A stretch of 64,000 nt of DNA, taken from Pyrrhosoma nymphula. Its lineage: Eukaryota; Arthropoda; Insecta; Odonata; Coenagrionidae. This document shows, in pieces, positions 35,756 through 47,473 of the stretch (positions within the stretch are counted from its first letter, which is position 1; each line of letters opens with the position of its first letter). Made by a program: the position numbers and the translations under genes. Below the pieces are notes generated by a model. It had not been told where the DNA came from. It saw only the letters and a list, made by a program, of their open reading frames with translations, and did not search any database. The DNA lies in assembly GCA_963573305.1 (NCBI GenBank), contig OY754339.1, positions 8,789,941-8,853,940 of the forward strand. The letters run 5' to 3'.

Positions 35756-37650
35756 ATTACACTATACCCTAGAGTTAGTGTAACTACGGCTAATTTTGCA
35801 TTAGCATAAATCGCTCGTACTCGCCGGTCGGACCTTCGCGGATTTACCTAAATATGCGGTCGGTAGGCCCACGTTTCTTGAAAGGTGGAATATACATTAC
35901 CCATCTGACTCTGGCGTGGCGTGCGCGGACCTACTCAATTTCGTCCAGTCCGCGCAGGTCCGATTCCGAAGGAGACGCCGATACCTCCGCGGCAGCTTAG
36001 CACGTGAAGAGCACCCATATGACTACTGCTTATCTATCCAGCCATTCTGGCAGTATTTGCTGTCAACTTTGAGTTCCGACTGAGTACGCCGATGCAGAAC
36101 TATGGTGTAAACGGGGCATCAACTTGCTATCCGTCACGTGATAACTAGCTAAGTTTTGCGCCCCCTGAAAGGCATTGGGGTTGGGGTGGGGGAAGGGAAT
36201 TATGGCGGTCGGGGCGGGGTTAGGAGGGTGGCACGAGGAGAAGAAATGAAAAGGGATAGGCTGTGGGGGAAAGTTAGGGAGCGAGGATATCACAGAGGGG
36301 GAAGAACTTAATGTGATACAAATAACCCTGGCGTGTCGAGGTGGCACTCTAATGACGAGGGTCGGTCGAGGTGACCCAGGAGAGGAATCCCAAATCCGAG
36401 CTACGTGTTGTCGTTAGAAAAAAATGGACGTGACTTGGAGGAGCACACGTGTTTATGAGTCCGAATCGAGGGAAACTCTCGCCGGATTGGACATTAATAT
36501 TTTTTCGGAGAAAGAGGGGATGAGGGAGCTTAAATCATTCTGACGATCTCTTCTCTGTGCCAACGTTGACTGACATGATGAGTATCCAGTTGCCAGGTCC
36601 AGGATTTTGACGACAGGTTGCTTAAAATGTAATATTTCAGTCGCCTTTTTTACTGCGATTTTTAATAAGTCGCTACTTATGATTGAGCACGCAACCATAG
36701 GCCTCGTTAATTGAGCTTGATGTTATACCTATTGATCCAATATGCTTTCTTTTGTGTCACCCTTAAAGGAAGTTATGCTGTTTGCTGCAGTTAATGAGTA
36801 TCGTCGTAATTCTTTTATTATTTTACCCATCGTCTTGCGGCAAATCATATTTCAGCTAAGTTCTTAGAACTAGTATTGATCCCACCGTTCAGTTAGTTCT
36901 CGATGTCATTTGAAATGCTCTCATGTCACAAATCCCTTTTCGGACTCAATAACCATCGTTGAGAAATCAACTAATCTAGTTTGCTAAATGTGTTTCTTAA
37001 ATGCTGTAAATATCAGAAATGCTGTTCCGCTGCAAACAATGTATCCCATCTGACATTAAACACAAAAACACTATGATGGTCAACATGAAAGCATGGTGTA
37101 ATTACATTTTACGCGTGCTAGTCTTGTATAAGGAAATTATCCAATAGCTGGGTCTAAGACTTTGACGAAGTTTGGCTGGCAGAAAGTCTTAAAATTGTAG
37201 TTAACGAGTCAACCTACCATTTTTTGGTAAAAAAACCCTATAATATAAACAGAAAACAAGATAAAATATCCTTACTGTATTTATGTAGAATAGAATTGAG
37301 CCCTTTGATGGCATAAGGAAATAGTCTAGAAGTAAAATAGTTAAATAATGACTAGGTTCTAATTACAGGTCAAGAAGATTTTTTCTATTTTCGTACCTTA
37401 AGAATCCGCAATATCTGATTTCATAAAACTTAAATCAACATAATTCTGCTCCACCTGCGCAAGATAGAGTGACAGGGGATGTTGAAGTAACATCCGTAAA
37501 AGGAAAAAGGGTAAAAGAAAGGGTATTGAAAGGAGGAAGGGAAGAAAAGGGAGTCGTGTTATGAAAAAATTTGTGTCTCGCTCACCCTTTGTTACCATCA
37601 TTTATTGTGCGAGGAATGAAAGAATTATCGAATCTATCTGGTCAACGGTG
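35756..37650. other. Intergenic DNA, nothing recognised
   Basis: 36160-36330 is G-rich. Frames at 36063-36347 and 36453-36698 (-) have no domain. Confidence 0.35.
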
Positions 37651-37654
37651 GATT

Positions 37655-38670
37655 TCTACATCTACATACTACCCTGCGAGCCGCCGCACTAGCGTGTGGC
37701 AGGGGGTGTTAGGACACCAGCCGCGTAAAGGTGTGAATGAGAATGTTATGGGGAGTTGAACAGGTGAAGTGTACTTTGGCAGTGTTTTCAGTGGATATCA
37801 GTTTTTAACTTTTTATTATGGTCACGTATTGTGCGGGGAAGAAACGAACTTTTGTATCTATCTGTTCGGCAATCCATCTATCCTATTTTATCTTTCTTAT
37901 CGGACCTAGAGATGTAGTGCAGCGTCAAAATGATATTCTTTGGCGGTGTCAAATTGAAACAAACCTGCTCTGAATTTCTCAAGCAATCTAAGCCTAGCTT
38001 GTCGACTCCGAGCCTCTTAACGGTTCCTAACCTGATCCCTTTAAAAGCAATGAAACACTCTTTGTTCGCTAGTAGCAGTTTTTAACGAAGCGCACAGCTT
38101 TCCTTTGTATTTATTTATTTTTCGAAACAAATATTTCTGTCCAGGGTCCCAAATGCTAGCGGCGTATTTGAGGTGTGGCCTAACCAGAGTGATGTACAAC
38201 CTATCTTTCACTTTTTCATCCGAGGACGTTCCTACTGTACGCTTAATAAAGCCCAGTTTCTTTAAGGCTGTCCTACATATGTTTAATATGTGTGTTCTTT
38301 ACCATAGGTTTAAAGCTAAGGTTATTCCAAGATATCTTACTTCGTCTGACGACTTGATGTTAATTCCACCCACAGTGTAGACGTGGCGTTGGTGTGTTGA
38401 CTTCCGCAAGAAGTGTACTGCAGTACATTTACTAAGATTTGATTCAAGCCTCCACTCCTAGTACCACGAGCTAACGTTATTTAGGTCCGATGATGGAACT
38501 TCTAACTCCACATCTTCGCCGATTTTGCAGTAGATTACAGCATCATCTGCCATAAATCTAAGGTTGCTGCTATCTCGAGAAAATAGGCAATTTATATAAA
38601 TAATGAAAAAAAAGGGGCCGATCACGCTTCCTTGTGGGACACCGGATGTCACTCTTGCCATATTCCTCTT
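37655..38670 (-). pseudogene. LINE ORF2 fragment: reverse transcriptase to 3' end
   Basis: The upstream frame (38661-38458) reads SGVPQGSVIGPFFFIIYINC then LRFMADDAVIYCKI, i.e. reverse transcriptase blocks 4 and 5 with the catalytic pair in MADD (the family norm is FADD). Further on, near 38180-38130, is the RPHL.YAAS.WDPGQK region, then the C-terminal RKAARF/LGW domain is detectable only as DNA similarity to the 50.1 kb copy. The 3' end is the hairpin CCCTGC...GCAGGG and the tail of TGTAGA units at 37655-37675. Truncated upstream and frameshifted, so inactive. Confidence 0.8.
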
Positions 38671-39300
38671 ACCTTGAGGCTTCTATCTGATGTGAAGTGG
38701 TAAACAACACATTGTGGTAGTTGCGCAGAATGTCTTTATTCGTGGAGGGTTCATTCCCTACAAATTGACTTCACACGGGGGAGTAAGGTCGTCACCACGA
38801 TTATGGTACCAGGGGGGTGGGGTGTGGTAGAACCACTCGAAGTAATTCCGATCGCATAACTTAGGAGTCACATAGTAAATACAACAACGAACGAATCGAG
38901 ATTTTGGTGTTTGAATCTCTGGAATGGATAACTTAAGCGTCCAATATATGTATTGTTTATTGCGTTTTCTAATCGGGATTTTCAACTCCACCAACAGAAT
39001 GTCCAAGAGAGAAGGAATCGACGGGGAAGACTGCGCGAGATTATTTACGAGAGGTACAAAGACGCCAAAATATCTAACCCTTCGTGTTGTACCACGTGAC
39101 TCCTTAGTTACGATCGGATAATCGGATCTAGAACGGTTCAAACACAACCCACCAGCTCCCATGGTCGCAAACCTTTGCTGCCAACTTAAAAATGCTTAAT
39201 TTGTTATTCGCGTCAACTTTCTAGAGGTCTATGGCTCTTTGTTGAATTGTATGCAGTGGTTTGAGGTGTTACTCGGTGTAACTCCTTCATGACAAATCAA
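38671..39300. other. Intergenic DNA, nothing recognised
   Basis: The 134-codon frame at 38758-39162 (-) shows no known motif and uneven composition. Confidence 0.35.
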
Positions 39301-39314
39301 AATAAGGAAAAACT

Positions 39315-39386
39315 TTGCTCGTTCGTAAATTATATTTATTGCTTGTGACCGGTTTCGATGCAGAGCAGTATGATACTCATGGGTAG
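39315..39386 (-). ncRNA. Hammerhead-like motif remnant with AATAAA downstream
   Basis: The minus strand reads CATGAGTATCATACTGCTC, then TGCATC-GAAA-CCGGTC-AC (39346-39386), followed by AATAAATATAA near 39336. The CTGANGA core is damaged. Stem III is the ACCGGT palindrome. Confidence 0.4.
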
Positions 39387-39867
39387 TTGCAGAAAAACTA
39401 CACATGTATTCAATAGAATTATGAGTTCCATAAGTCAAGACATTTGCTAAATATGCGTTGCAGACATATTCGATGATTTTTTTGGTTTCATAAATGGTCT
39501 CGTAACTTATTTGGCTTAATAAAATGGAGTTTAATATTTATGAATTCCAAAAGTAATGAAGATGGTGGATGGACGATGTTCCACTTCAAAACTTAATAAC
39601 CTGATAAAAGAGTTGTTAAGCGACGAATGACGAGTTCATTTACTCAAGCTCACTATTCAATATGTAAATAAGTAATTTTTTCACAACATAAAAATGCTTA
39701 TATTTTCTTAAGCGGAATGAGAGTAGACCAAACATTCGAAGTAATGGCTACTGGGAAATAATTTTTGAAAGGAATAGTTCCTGCAATCCTAATTTCGTAA
39801 TATGGCACATTAATTTATGGATTTCATAACTATAGCTAAGTATTCGTACAACCGGCCATCAGAATGC

Positions 39868-39898
39868 CAGGAGATGATGCTCTGAATCGAAACAGGTC
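39868..39898 (+). ncRNA. Hammerhead-like motif remnant
   Basis: AGATGATGCTCTGAATCGAA then ACAGGTC. Same block order as the 39346 copy on the other strand, 500 bp away. Followed by a TATA microsatellite. Confidence 0.35.
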
Positions 39899-39934
39899 CC
39901 AAGCAGTATATATATATATGTGTGGTATATTTTG

Positions 39935-40040
39935 AATTTTACTGATCGCGGCGTGCTGGCAGATCCATTACTAAATCTTTCTTTATTGGCTGCCAGATGC
40001 TTGCAGCGTACTCAATACTCAGGCCGGAAGAGAGTGAAAT
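39935..40040 (-). pseudogene. LINE fragment (RPHLEYAASIW region)
   Basis: The minus strand reads SAISLSSGLSIEYAASIWQP, matching the region after the palm in this LINE family (LVRPHLEYAASIWDP). About 100 bp. Confidence 0.6.
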
Positions 40041-40189
40041 AGCACTTCTCATGTACATACTCTTCATGACAATACGTCTATAAAATCAGTCACGTCGTAT
40101 ATCATATGGATCACAATCGCTCCCAGCACAGTTCTTCAAACAGTGATTTCATGCTCTATATTTGCTTGTGGCTAGTTTTAAAAAAACCT

Positions 40190-40295
40190 CTTTTCTTTTA
40201 ATTTATTTCATTTAGCGTATTAAATTTTGCTTTGCAGGACTGAAGATGCTGGTTGCGTATGCAAAATGTGGACTTATAAACGTGAGTTAGCGTCT
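40190..40295 (-). pseudogene. LINE fragment (same region, second copy)
   Basis: The minus strand reads TFISPHFAYATSIFSPAKQN then LIR, a diverged copy of LVRPHLEYAASIWDPVQKNLIR-type sequence. Confidence 0.55.
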
Positions 40296-40689
40296 TTTTA
40301 TTACTTTTTATCTAAGCCTGTCCCAACTATTCACTAAATTAATTCCAAATTAGCGATATTTGGTTAGTTATTTGGAGAATGGGACCAACATAGTGGTTTT
40401 CTTCTACCAACCACCTGATTAGGCCACATCCCGATTACGCCGCGAGCATATGGGACACTGCTCAATGGGATTTCATTATCGGAGTAAATAAATACTCAGG
40501 GAAGCCGACAGATTCGTAATAAAAACTCCTACAGAAAGGAAAGGGTCTCACATATGATGAAAGGACTAGGTTTGAAGCTGTTAGAAACTCGAAGGCTACA
40601 CGCAAAGTATTACTGAAAAAGTTCAGATCAGGTGGGTTTTAGAATGATGTGGAGGATAGAAAAGGAAAAAGATTTGCTAATTTCACTGT

Positions 40690-40745
40690 AAGTTTTTTAT
40701 TCAAGATCGCGTTTCAACATTTTATGTCATCTTTAGGTGTCGTCT
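40690..40745 (-). ncRNA. Hammerhead-like motif with intact stem II and GAAACGCG core
   Basis: The minus strand reads CTAAAGA-T-GACAT-AAA-ATGTT-GAAACGCG-ATC (40705-40737), then TTGAATAAAA. Stem II GACAT/ATGTT pairs (one G-U), and the palindrome is ACGCGA, one base short of ACGCGT. The core has CTAA instead of CTGA. Confidence 0.45.
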
Positions 40746-40849
40746 AGCAGCTGTCCAGGTCATGATTAAAAAAAGTTACAAGTGAAATTTGCAAAGTGTG
40801 TTCCATTTCCACCATGGAACAAAAATTTCACCAAGTTACCCTTGACAAT

Positions 40850-41160
40850 GTACGATTTTGTAGATGCGAAGGATATTATTTAGGACCCGCACTATATCTA
40901 TAGAACTAATAGAAACGACAGAATAAGAGAGATACCCTGCCGAACTGATAGGAGCAAATATTCCTTCAAAAAAAATTCCACACACCATTAATGATAATAA
41001 AATAAGCGTGGCACTAACATAAGACACATCGTTAACATCTAATTCAGCTGATTTCTCTCTTCTCCTTCATTTTCCCTATTCCCTCTCATTACACGGATGG
41101 CTTCTGAACACCCCCTGCTACACGTCTCTACCGCGGCGATGAGCTATATGTGGATGAATA
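40850..41160 (+). pseudogene. LINE ORF2 C-terminus and 3' end
   Basis: The plus strand reads NRNDRIREIPCRTDRSKYSF, the final block of this LINE's ORF2 (compare SDRNDKLREIF at 50.1 kb). About 100 bp later comes the 3' UTR with GGCTTCTGAACACCCCCTGC and an imperfect hairpin. Confidence 0.65.
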
Positions 41161-41344
41161 ACTGAAGTCATTAGGACCAGTAAGGAAAGGTTTGTTGATT
41201 GGTAAAGAAATGTTTATTTGGTGGAGATAAACCCGGTGTTGGCATTAGCCTGATGTCGGCGAAATTCGCCAAAGGGACCACCACGGTTTTCCCCAACCGA
41301 CGGCCGGATGAATGCACTTTAAGTGCTCAAAACAGTAGTACATC

Positions 41345-42075
41345 CAAGAAGGGATAATAATAAATAATAATAATTATTATTTATTCACGGGCAGGGCCCT
41401 TTTGCATGTGTAAATAGAAGATTTATAATTAGTTGTCATATATAAATATAAGAATAGGTATATAGAAATACAAAAAAACTGAATACATAAAATTATACAA
41501 AGAATTGAGATAAAAATCAACAGGCAGAGTATGACGGATACAACGATTTCAATAATGAAATCATTGAAATTGGCATGTTTCACATTTTAAATAGACAAAA
41601 ACAGGTGAATTTACTAGAAATGTAATGTCTCACAATTTGCCTAGACAAATTGACATTACTTCACCAGATATTAATAACTTCATGATATTATGGATAATCT
41701 CAAATTTTTGAGAGAGGATAATGAGATATTAAATAGATCAATATTGTCACAGCTATTGGCATCTCTCAAAATCTGACTAATAGGTGAGTAGTAGGCATAA
41801 TGTTTTGCATGGTATCTGATATCAAAAAGTGAGTCAAACCTTGTGTTATGTTGTGGGACTCTGATGTTTATGGAACTTATTAGATCTGAAGAATCAATCA
41901 TATTATTCATTAATTTGTAAAGGAATATTATGTTATTAACTTTCCGACGACTACGTAAAGAGGGAAGATTTAGTAAGGGAAGGGTTTCATGATAGCTATA
42001 AGGAGTTCTATAAAAATTGAATTTATAAGCAATTTTGCGAACACATTTCCTTTGCACTTTGAATAGCAGGGATCT
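41345..42075 (-). pseudogene. LINE ORF2 C-terminus with (ATT)n tail, Jockey-like
   Basis: A 204-codon frame begins at 42294, but only the part from about residue 78 is LINE. It reads FKVQRKCVRKIAYKFNFYRT, then RSRRKVNNIIFLYKLMNNMI and the final SLSSLKNLR. The VQR..R..AY...Y.. and RR...D..FLYKL.NG pattern is the ORF2 C-terminal domain of arthropod Jockey-type LINEs. After the stop at 41680 comes about 300 bp of 3' UTR ending GTGAATAAATAATAATTATT at 41350-41380. The first 75 residues of the frame are read-through into unrelated sequence. Confidence 0.8.
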
Positions 42076-42169
42076 GGTGAAAGCCAACGAGAAAATCGTT
42101 CCCGATTCTAGATATCGAACCCGAACCCTTGGCATGGGGAGCCAGAATTTTAGCGAACTTATTAATCCG

Positions 42170-42600
42170 ATCCTTGAAATGACGATATCACCGTGTGGGG
42201 AAAGGGGGGAGTGGTATAGGGACATAGAAACGGATGAGTTGGCGAAGGTGCGAAATTGGGACGGGTCTGAACGGCGATGGAGGAGCCGTAACAACTCAGG
42301 GGCGACGATTGGAAGTTGGCATTGGGTCTAAGGGCCCAATAGGAAGGGGTTCTTGGGGAGGAGGTGAAGAGCAAGGGAGATGGATGGGCAGATGAGGCTA
42401 GAGTAGTTTGGCTCGGCACCGAAATGGGCGACCCGTGGTTTAATTGTTGCCACCCAATTGCCAGGATGTGCTCATGCCATTAGCTCCACACACCCCTTCC
42501 CAAAGCCCCTGAAACTGCCAACACCACCACTCCCTTCTTTCCTTCCCTTCCTTTCCCCCCTTATATCTGCCTTCTTCCTCTTTCTTTGCTCCTTCCCCAC
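42170..42600. other. GC-rich, C-rich block 5
   Basis: Pyrimidine-rich in its second half (CCTTCCCTTCC words). No gene supported. Confidence 0.4.
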
Positions 42601-42651
42601 GCACTGCCAAAAGTCGGCTCGTTGAAAAAAATCAGCGCAAAATTAACTTAA

Positions 42652-43609
42652 ATAGAGGTTCCACCGCATCTAAGTCAGAACGAAAAGGTACCTTTCTTAT
42701 AATATTCCACATTTATCTTTGGATTTCTTTAAAAATGTCGAAACTCGCCGATCTACATTTACATCTACATCTACATACTACCCCGCAAGCCGCCTCAATA
42801 GGCGTGTGGCGGGGGGTGTTAGGACACCAGCCGTTTAAATATAGAAAGGAAACGCTCTAATGAAATTACGCCTTGCATTTATTAGAGTCCCTTATTGTTC
42901 GGGGGAAAAACGAATTCCCATACCTATCCGTTCGGCAAAATATCTCTCTTCATTTATCGTTTCTGTCGGACCTGGAAATATAGTGGGGTTCTAATATGAT
43001 GTTCTCCGTGTCGCTCTGAAAGATATCTATTCTCAATTGCTCAAGTAATCTAAGCCTAGCGCGCAGCCTCCGAGTCTCTAGCGGCTCCCAGCCTAATTAG
43101 TTTAACATCTGTGTAACGCTGTCTGTACGCCCGACCGATGGCATGCCTCAACAGAATTAAGGAACAACATATGCAGTTTAGTCGAAGAAAATATATATAT
43201 TTTTATTGAACACTTTCCCCAGCCGTAGGAGCCCACTGTAGTGCCATTTTCAATGAATTAACACATTTTTACTTATAGTATTGCCGTAGTTTAGAAATAA
43301 CACGAAAAATAAGACGAACAGGTGCCTAAATTTTATCACTTTTCAGTTTAATAGGAGAATCAGCCTCTTTTTGAGTTTTATTTCTATGCAAAAGATGATA
43401 TTATTTTGAAAAGAGATTTACTACATATTTTTTTCTAGTTTAATCCATTTTCAAATTTCACGCCGCGTAATTTCATGTTTCATACACCAAAAAATATGGT
43501 GGGGAGGTAAATGGTTTTGTTTTTTATATCATAAAATAGACTCATTTTAAAAAAAGTAGCAAGAATGAGATTAAAAAAGACATATAATACTTAATGCTGG
43601 AACCACTTT
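42652..43609. mobile_element. GGTTCC MITE interrupted by a LINE insertion
   Basis: The left end AGAGGTTCCACCGCATCT is at 42652. The body resumes at about 43160 (ATATGCAG, then TTTTATTGAACACTTTCCCC, AGCCGTAGGAGCCCACTG) and the right end GGAACCACTTT is at 43599-43609. The order of blocks is the same as in the full-length copy at 58190-58751, so the intervening LINE at 42755-43130 inserted into the MITE. Confidence 0.65.
42755..43130 (-). repeat. 5'-truncated LINE copy nested in a MITE
   Basis: The 3' tail is CTACATTTACATCTACATCT on the plus strand. The hairpin is CCCCGC...GCGGGG. The C-terminal coding region shares CCCATACCTATCCGTTCGGC, TCGGACCTGGAAATATAGTG and GCGCGCAGCCTCCGAGTCTC with the 49.7 kb copy. 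It stops at GTCTGTACGCCCG. Confidence 0.85.
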
Positions 43610-44389
43610 GTGTACGAAATTAGTAAAAATGGTGATAAGAAGCGTGAAACTAGCATATAGACTTATTGAATGAAAAGCAATTACCGTACAAAGGATGCCA
43701 TTCTTCTCTATCCACTAATTACATGGTATAATCTAGGTATATGTCTCCTTGTTTTTCTGGAAATCGTTTGTAGTTTTTAGGTGAATTGCAGCGATTGAGT
43801 CAAGATGGAGAAACAATGTATTTTACTTTACTCTCGTTTTCTCTCCCATCATGAACACGTGTATTCAATAAGAAACTGACAAAAGGCTTGAAAATCGTGA
43901 CGCAAATGTGCCCTTCAGTGAATTTGACACTAATTCAGATTCACTTGTATCCCACAGTATTTATTCCGTGAATAATCTTTATCGTTACAAAATGCAAATG
44001 GGCCTTAAACCAGGTTACAATGATAGCAAGTTAAATAAAAAGTAAAATACGCGAAAAGTAATGCATCACATTGTGAAAATTATCATATTTGCTTAAAACC
44101 TTATGAAATCTTAGTAGAAGGAAAGGTAAAGTTGTTAGAGAAAGAATACAAGCAGAATTTAAGAATAGGAGAGCGTGTATGAAGTAATGTGTGAGTATAA
44201 GAGAAGTGAAAGAGGAAAGAGGTTTGGAAGAATAAGGCATTATGGCTCAGTGAATTATTAAAAGAGAGCCGGTTTCCTAAGCGTAACAGCAATAACTAAG
44301 TTCTTTGGCTCTGCCTGACCCGAAAAGGAAATGGTGTGATCGGTGTGTATGTATGTTAGAGAAAGGGGGCCTGATTCTGATGCTTTCCC

Positions 44390-44765
44390 GATGTTCAACT
44401 TTTCCACCAAAACGTCATTAGTTTCCACCAAAACGTCATGACTTTCCGACCTACGTCACATGTTCCACCTTCCACCAGAGAATCGTTCACTACATCGTTC
44501 ATCGTTCAATGACTGGTGGAAAGTCAAGCTTCCCTTCCACCCGTCATCCACTTGGTGGAACAGCGCTAGTGTCGTGGTGGAAACTTTCCGACGGACGTAA
44601 GCGTGCGGAAGGTAGACATTGTTTTGTTCGCGGTTTCGAGGTAAGTTGGAAATCGGCATAAGTTTGTGACGTTCGGCTCTCCAGAGTGGGTCATTGAGCC
44701 GTTCATTGAGCGGATCAAGAGTCGTTCAATGAACGAATGGTGGAACTTTCCACCATTTGAGATTC
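44390..44765. repeat. Dense cluster of TGGTGGAA/TTCCACCA and CGTTCA words
   Basis: Within about 360 bp TTCCACC or GGTGGAA occurs ten times in both orientations. CGTTCA/TGAACG words occur about six times, with ACGTCA also repeated near 44411-44440. The end GGTGGAACTTTCCACC is itself palindromic. Non-coding; could be a MITE or a binding-site array. Confidence 0.65.
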
Positions 44766-45439
44766 CATTTCCAGGATTTGAGAGTTTTCCAGAGAGAGAA
44801 ACATTCACAAATTAGCTCATATTTACATGAGCGCTTGTGCAAGTCAATTTTCCTCCATCATCATTTCTCCCTGTACAATCGGGTCTCACCATTCTTTTCC
44901 CAATTCCTTTCCAGGCGTAGTTGTTGCGTTAACTCCACACGACTTCTACGATAAGATGTTCACGCCGTGAAGTGAACGCCGACATTCCCGTGCAGTCAGA
45001 TCTTGACTCCCGATGGTTAACAAGACACTATGAACTCACAAAATGTCCATGCTAATTTTGATTATCTCTCTCTTTAGTAAAGCCTAAACTATTTAAAACC
45101 GCGTCTTATTATCATCTCTATGGTGTTTCACGTAGCTTATCGCCCCCGAAACGAAAAATACACTCGGCTGCTTAACGGTAGAATTACGAAAACTTGGGTG
45201 GAAACAACGGGTAATAATTGATAGAAGTATCAATGATAGAACAGTTCGGAAAAATGCGTTTGAACTTGACGTAGATGAAGAATAATATCCTAGAAATGAT
45301 CTATGCGAAAGTTTCTAGAATTTATGCATGAATGAAATGTTGATGGAAGGACCAGATTAGGAGCCGCTAGAGAATCAAAGAGGTCGCACCATAAGCTGAG
45401 ATTTCTTGAAATATTTTGATCATGCACGTTTCAGGGAGA

Positions 45440-45560
45440 CGCGGAGGATATTTTTTTTATTAACACCCGCATTGTAAACCTTTTAGCTGGTTGAAAGTGA
45501 CAAAATAAGAGAGAGATAAAGGTACGCTGCCAAATTAATGGGTTCCAAAGTTCCTTCCTT
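45440..45560 (+). pseudogene. Degraded LINE C-terminus (tentative)
   Basis: The plus strand reads VESDKIREIKVRCQINGFQS and SFLPR, comparable with NDRIREIPCRTDRSKYSF at 40.9 kb. It is directly followed by a GGTTCC MITE end. Confidence 0.4.
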
Positions 45561-45564
45561 CCAC

Positions 45565-45830
45565 GTAGAGGTTCCACCGCGTCTGTTTGTGTCAAAACAG
45601 ATACTGGATTCTACTTTTTCGAATTCATTACAAAAAATACTACTTTCACTGATGAGAATCCTAAGCTAATAGATAAGAAAATTAACATAAAAACATGCAG
45701 ATTATTACAAGTAAATATTTTAATGAACACTTTTACCTTCTATTGCAGCCAACTACTGCACCATCTATTAGAAATAACGCATTTTTTAAATTACATAAAC
45801 GAATTAAAAAAATACGTATTTAGAATGCAG
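45565..45830 (+). mobile_element. GGTTCC MITE, 3'-truncated copy
   Basis: Starts GAGGTTCCACCGCGTCTGTT and continues GTGTCAAAACAGATACTG, then ACTACTTTCACTGATGAGA and ATGCAGATTATTACAAG. These blocks correspond in order to those at 58193-58390. The right end is not found. Confidence 0.7.
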
Positions 45831-45904
45831 AAATCCATTAAGTGGAGAATTAAATAATTCACACATAATGCAGTCCTGCCAAACCTCTTCTTTTGTGGCA
45901 ATGA

Positions 45905-46320
45905 ATAATGTAATTAAGGATATTATTTTGGAGTATCGGTCAAATGTTTTCAAGAGAATAACTCAAGCGTATATATCCAACGTTCCGTCAACTTTACTGA
46001 CTCTGTCAGGGGTAGGAAATATAAAAATAAACAAAAAAAGGATATTTTAGATAGTGAATTTTGATTCATTTATCTTTATGATAATCAACGAAGCAAAATT
46101 TTGAATATTAAAAATTTAATATTTTTCGTTGCTTGTTTTATATATATATGGCTCTACATTATTAATATTTAACATTCTAGTTTTTTTATTGTTATATTGT
46201 TTATCCCTGAGAAAGTTAATAAAGTTGAAGAAGCGTTGGAAATATACGCTCGAGTTGTTTTCTTAAAAACGTTTTGACCATTATTCAAAAATGATATCCT
46301 TAAAACCTTTATCCTTTTTT
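45905..46320. mobile_element. Foldback carrying two opposed hammerhead-like motifs
   Basis: The left arm (about 45905-46020, read on the minus strand) and right arm (about 46195-46320, plus strand) share CCCTGA, AAAGTTGA, AACGTTGGA(A/T)ATATACGCT, GAGTTATTC/GAGTTGTTT, and GACC...ACTCCAAAATA/TATTCAAAAAT with ATATCCTTAA. The loop is about 170 bp and AT-rich. Arms are about 80 percent identical by eye. Motifs: 45977-46013 (-) with stem GTCA/TGAC, and 46204-46240 (+). Confidence 0.7.
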
Positions 46321-46569
46321 TTATATTTTTTCGGCAGGTTTTGTTACGTCGACGTAACTCATTATTTGGATCCACACCTTATAGCGCCTGTAGACTTACT
46401 AATAATTTCAAATAAATATGCTCATCACTACAAGAAGATACAATTATGAGAAAGTCCACTAGGTGGTACTATATTATGGCATCATAAAAGACACACATGC
46501 GCATGAACAGCATCCAAATTCTTGTTTTTCACAGAAAATTTATCGTCGAGAAAAAGGTGCAGGAACCCT

Positions 46570-46925
46570 TGCCCTGGAGAAACCTGTGGTAAACTGCCGA
46601 TAGGAAGCATTTATGGGTATACATCAATCACGGCCATATGTTCTGTGTACAGTTCTCGAATTAGTTCAAAAAAAGTATGCGAAAACGTAAGCAATTTACT
46701 ACAGAGTAATTTAAAACTTTACGTTATCCATGTTTGACGACTTTACGGAAAATCAACACAAAAACAACTAACGTGAATGCAATTTTCGACGTTCATTTGT
46801 TGTTTACCACCCATAAAATCTCCTTCCGATGTTTTGAAGTGCGCAGGGTCTGAAACGAACGGAAGGAAAGTGCGCTGTTGTGTTGTGATTAGCGCACTAG
46901 GAAGAATGGAAAGCTCCCATTATGT
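46570..46925. repeat. Dispersed repeat family R-GCGC, copy 2
   Basis: Partner of 32735-33145; see there for shared blocks. Confidence 0.65.
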
Positions 46926-47019
46926 TGATGACGTTGAATAAATACCTTCTCTTCTTCGTCTCCCCGCGCCGTGTGGACAGCGCTCCTGGGGTTTAATAAT
47001 GGGTAGAATATCTTTCAAG

Positions 47020-47330
47020 TCGCCTCGATGAACGACGAAAACTCCCAGCATTCCTTCCTGCCGACCTCTCCGAACCCCTCCTCTCCACTCCGCCGCCACT
47101 CCGCCCGTCTCCGACCACGCCCATGACAAGCCCAATTTCACGGCCCATACGAACAACACCGCAACCTCCCCTTCCCCACCCTTTATTGTCCGGCCCTGTA
47201 GCCCGGACCATTCACCCCCCCCCCCCCACCGAGACCATACCCTTCGTCAATCTCCCGCAAGTCACAGCCTACCCTACGTCGAAGCCCCGTGAGGTGGCGG
47301 CCCCAGGAGACCAACAGTGTGCCCCGCAGA
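47020..47330. other. C-rich low-complexity block 6
   Basis: Contains a C13 run near 47217-47229 and CpG-rich pieces. Frames at 46993-47211 (-) and 47123-47473 (+) are compositionally driven. Confidence 0.45.
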
Positions 47331-47473
47331 CTCGGTCGGGAACTCGGCGAATATCACGATTCCAGGATGGAATGACGCACACCTGGGCCAGTTCGCAGCG
47401 CCAGAACGATGATATCTCCAGGGCACGTTCCGTGCTTTCTTATGTGGTTCACGTGAAGATGTTTTTTTATTAA

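Noticed and set aside
41240..41270. Another hammerhead-like motif (CCTGATGTCGGCGAAATTCGCC)-type hairpin
   Set aside because: It has CTGATG and GAAA by chance around a GGCGAAATTCGCC hairpin, but lacks the A9, stem III and the repeat-family flanks.
41680..42294. 204-codon ORF as one gene
   Set aside because: Only the last about 125 codons resemble a LINE C-terminus; the start is read-through from unrelated sequence.
44100..44240. Reverse-transcriptase-like piece (RIQAEFKNRRACMK)
   Set aside because: The similarity is too short and is broken by stops; I could not place it in a LINE with confidence.
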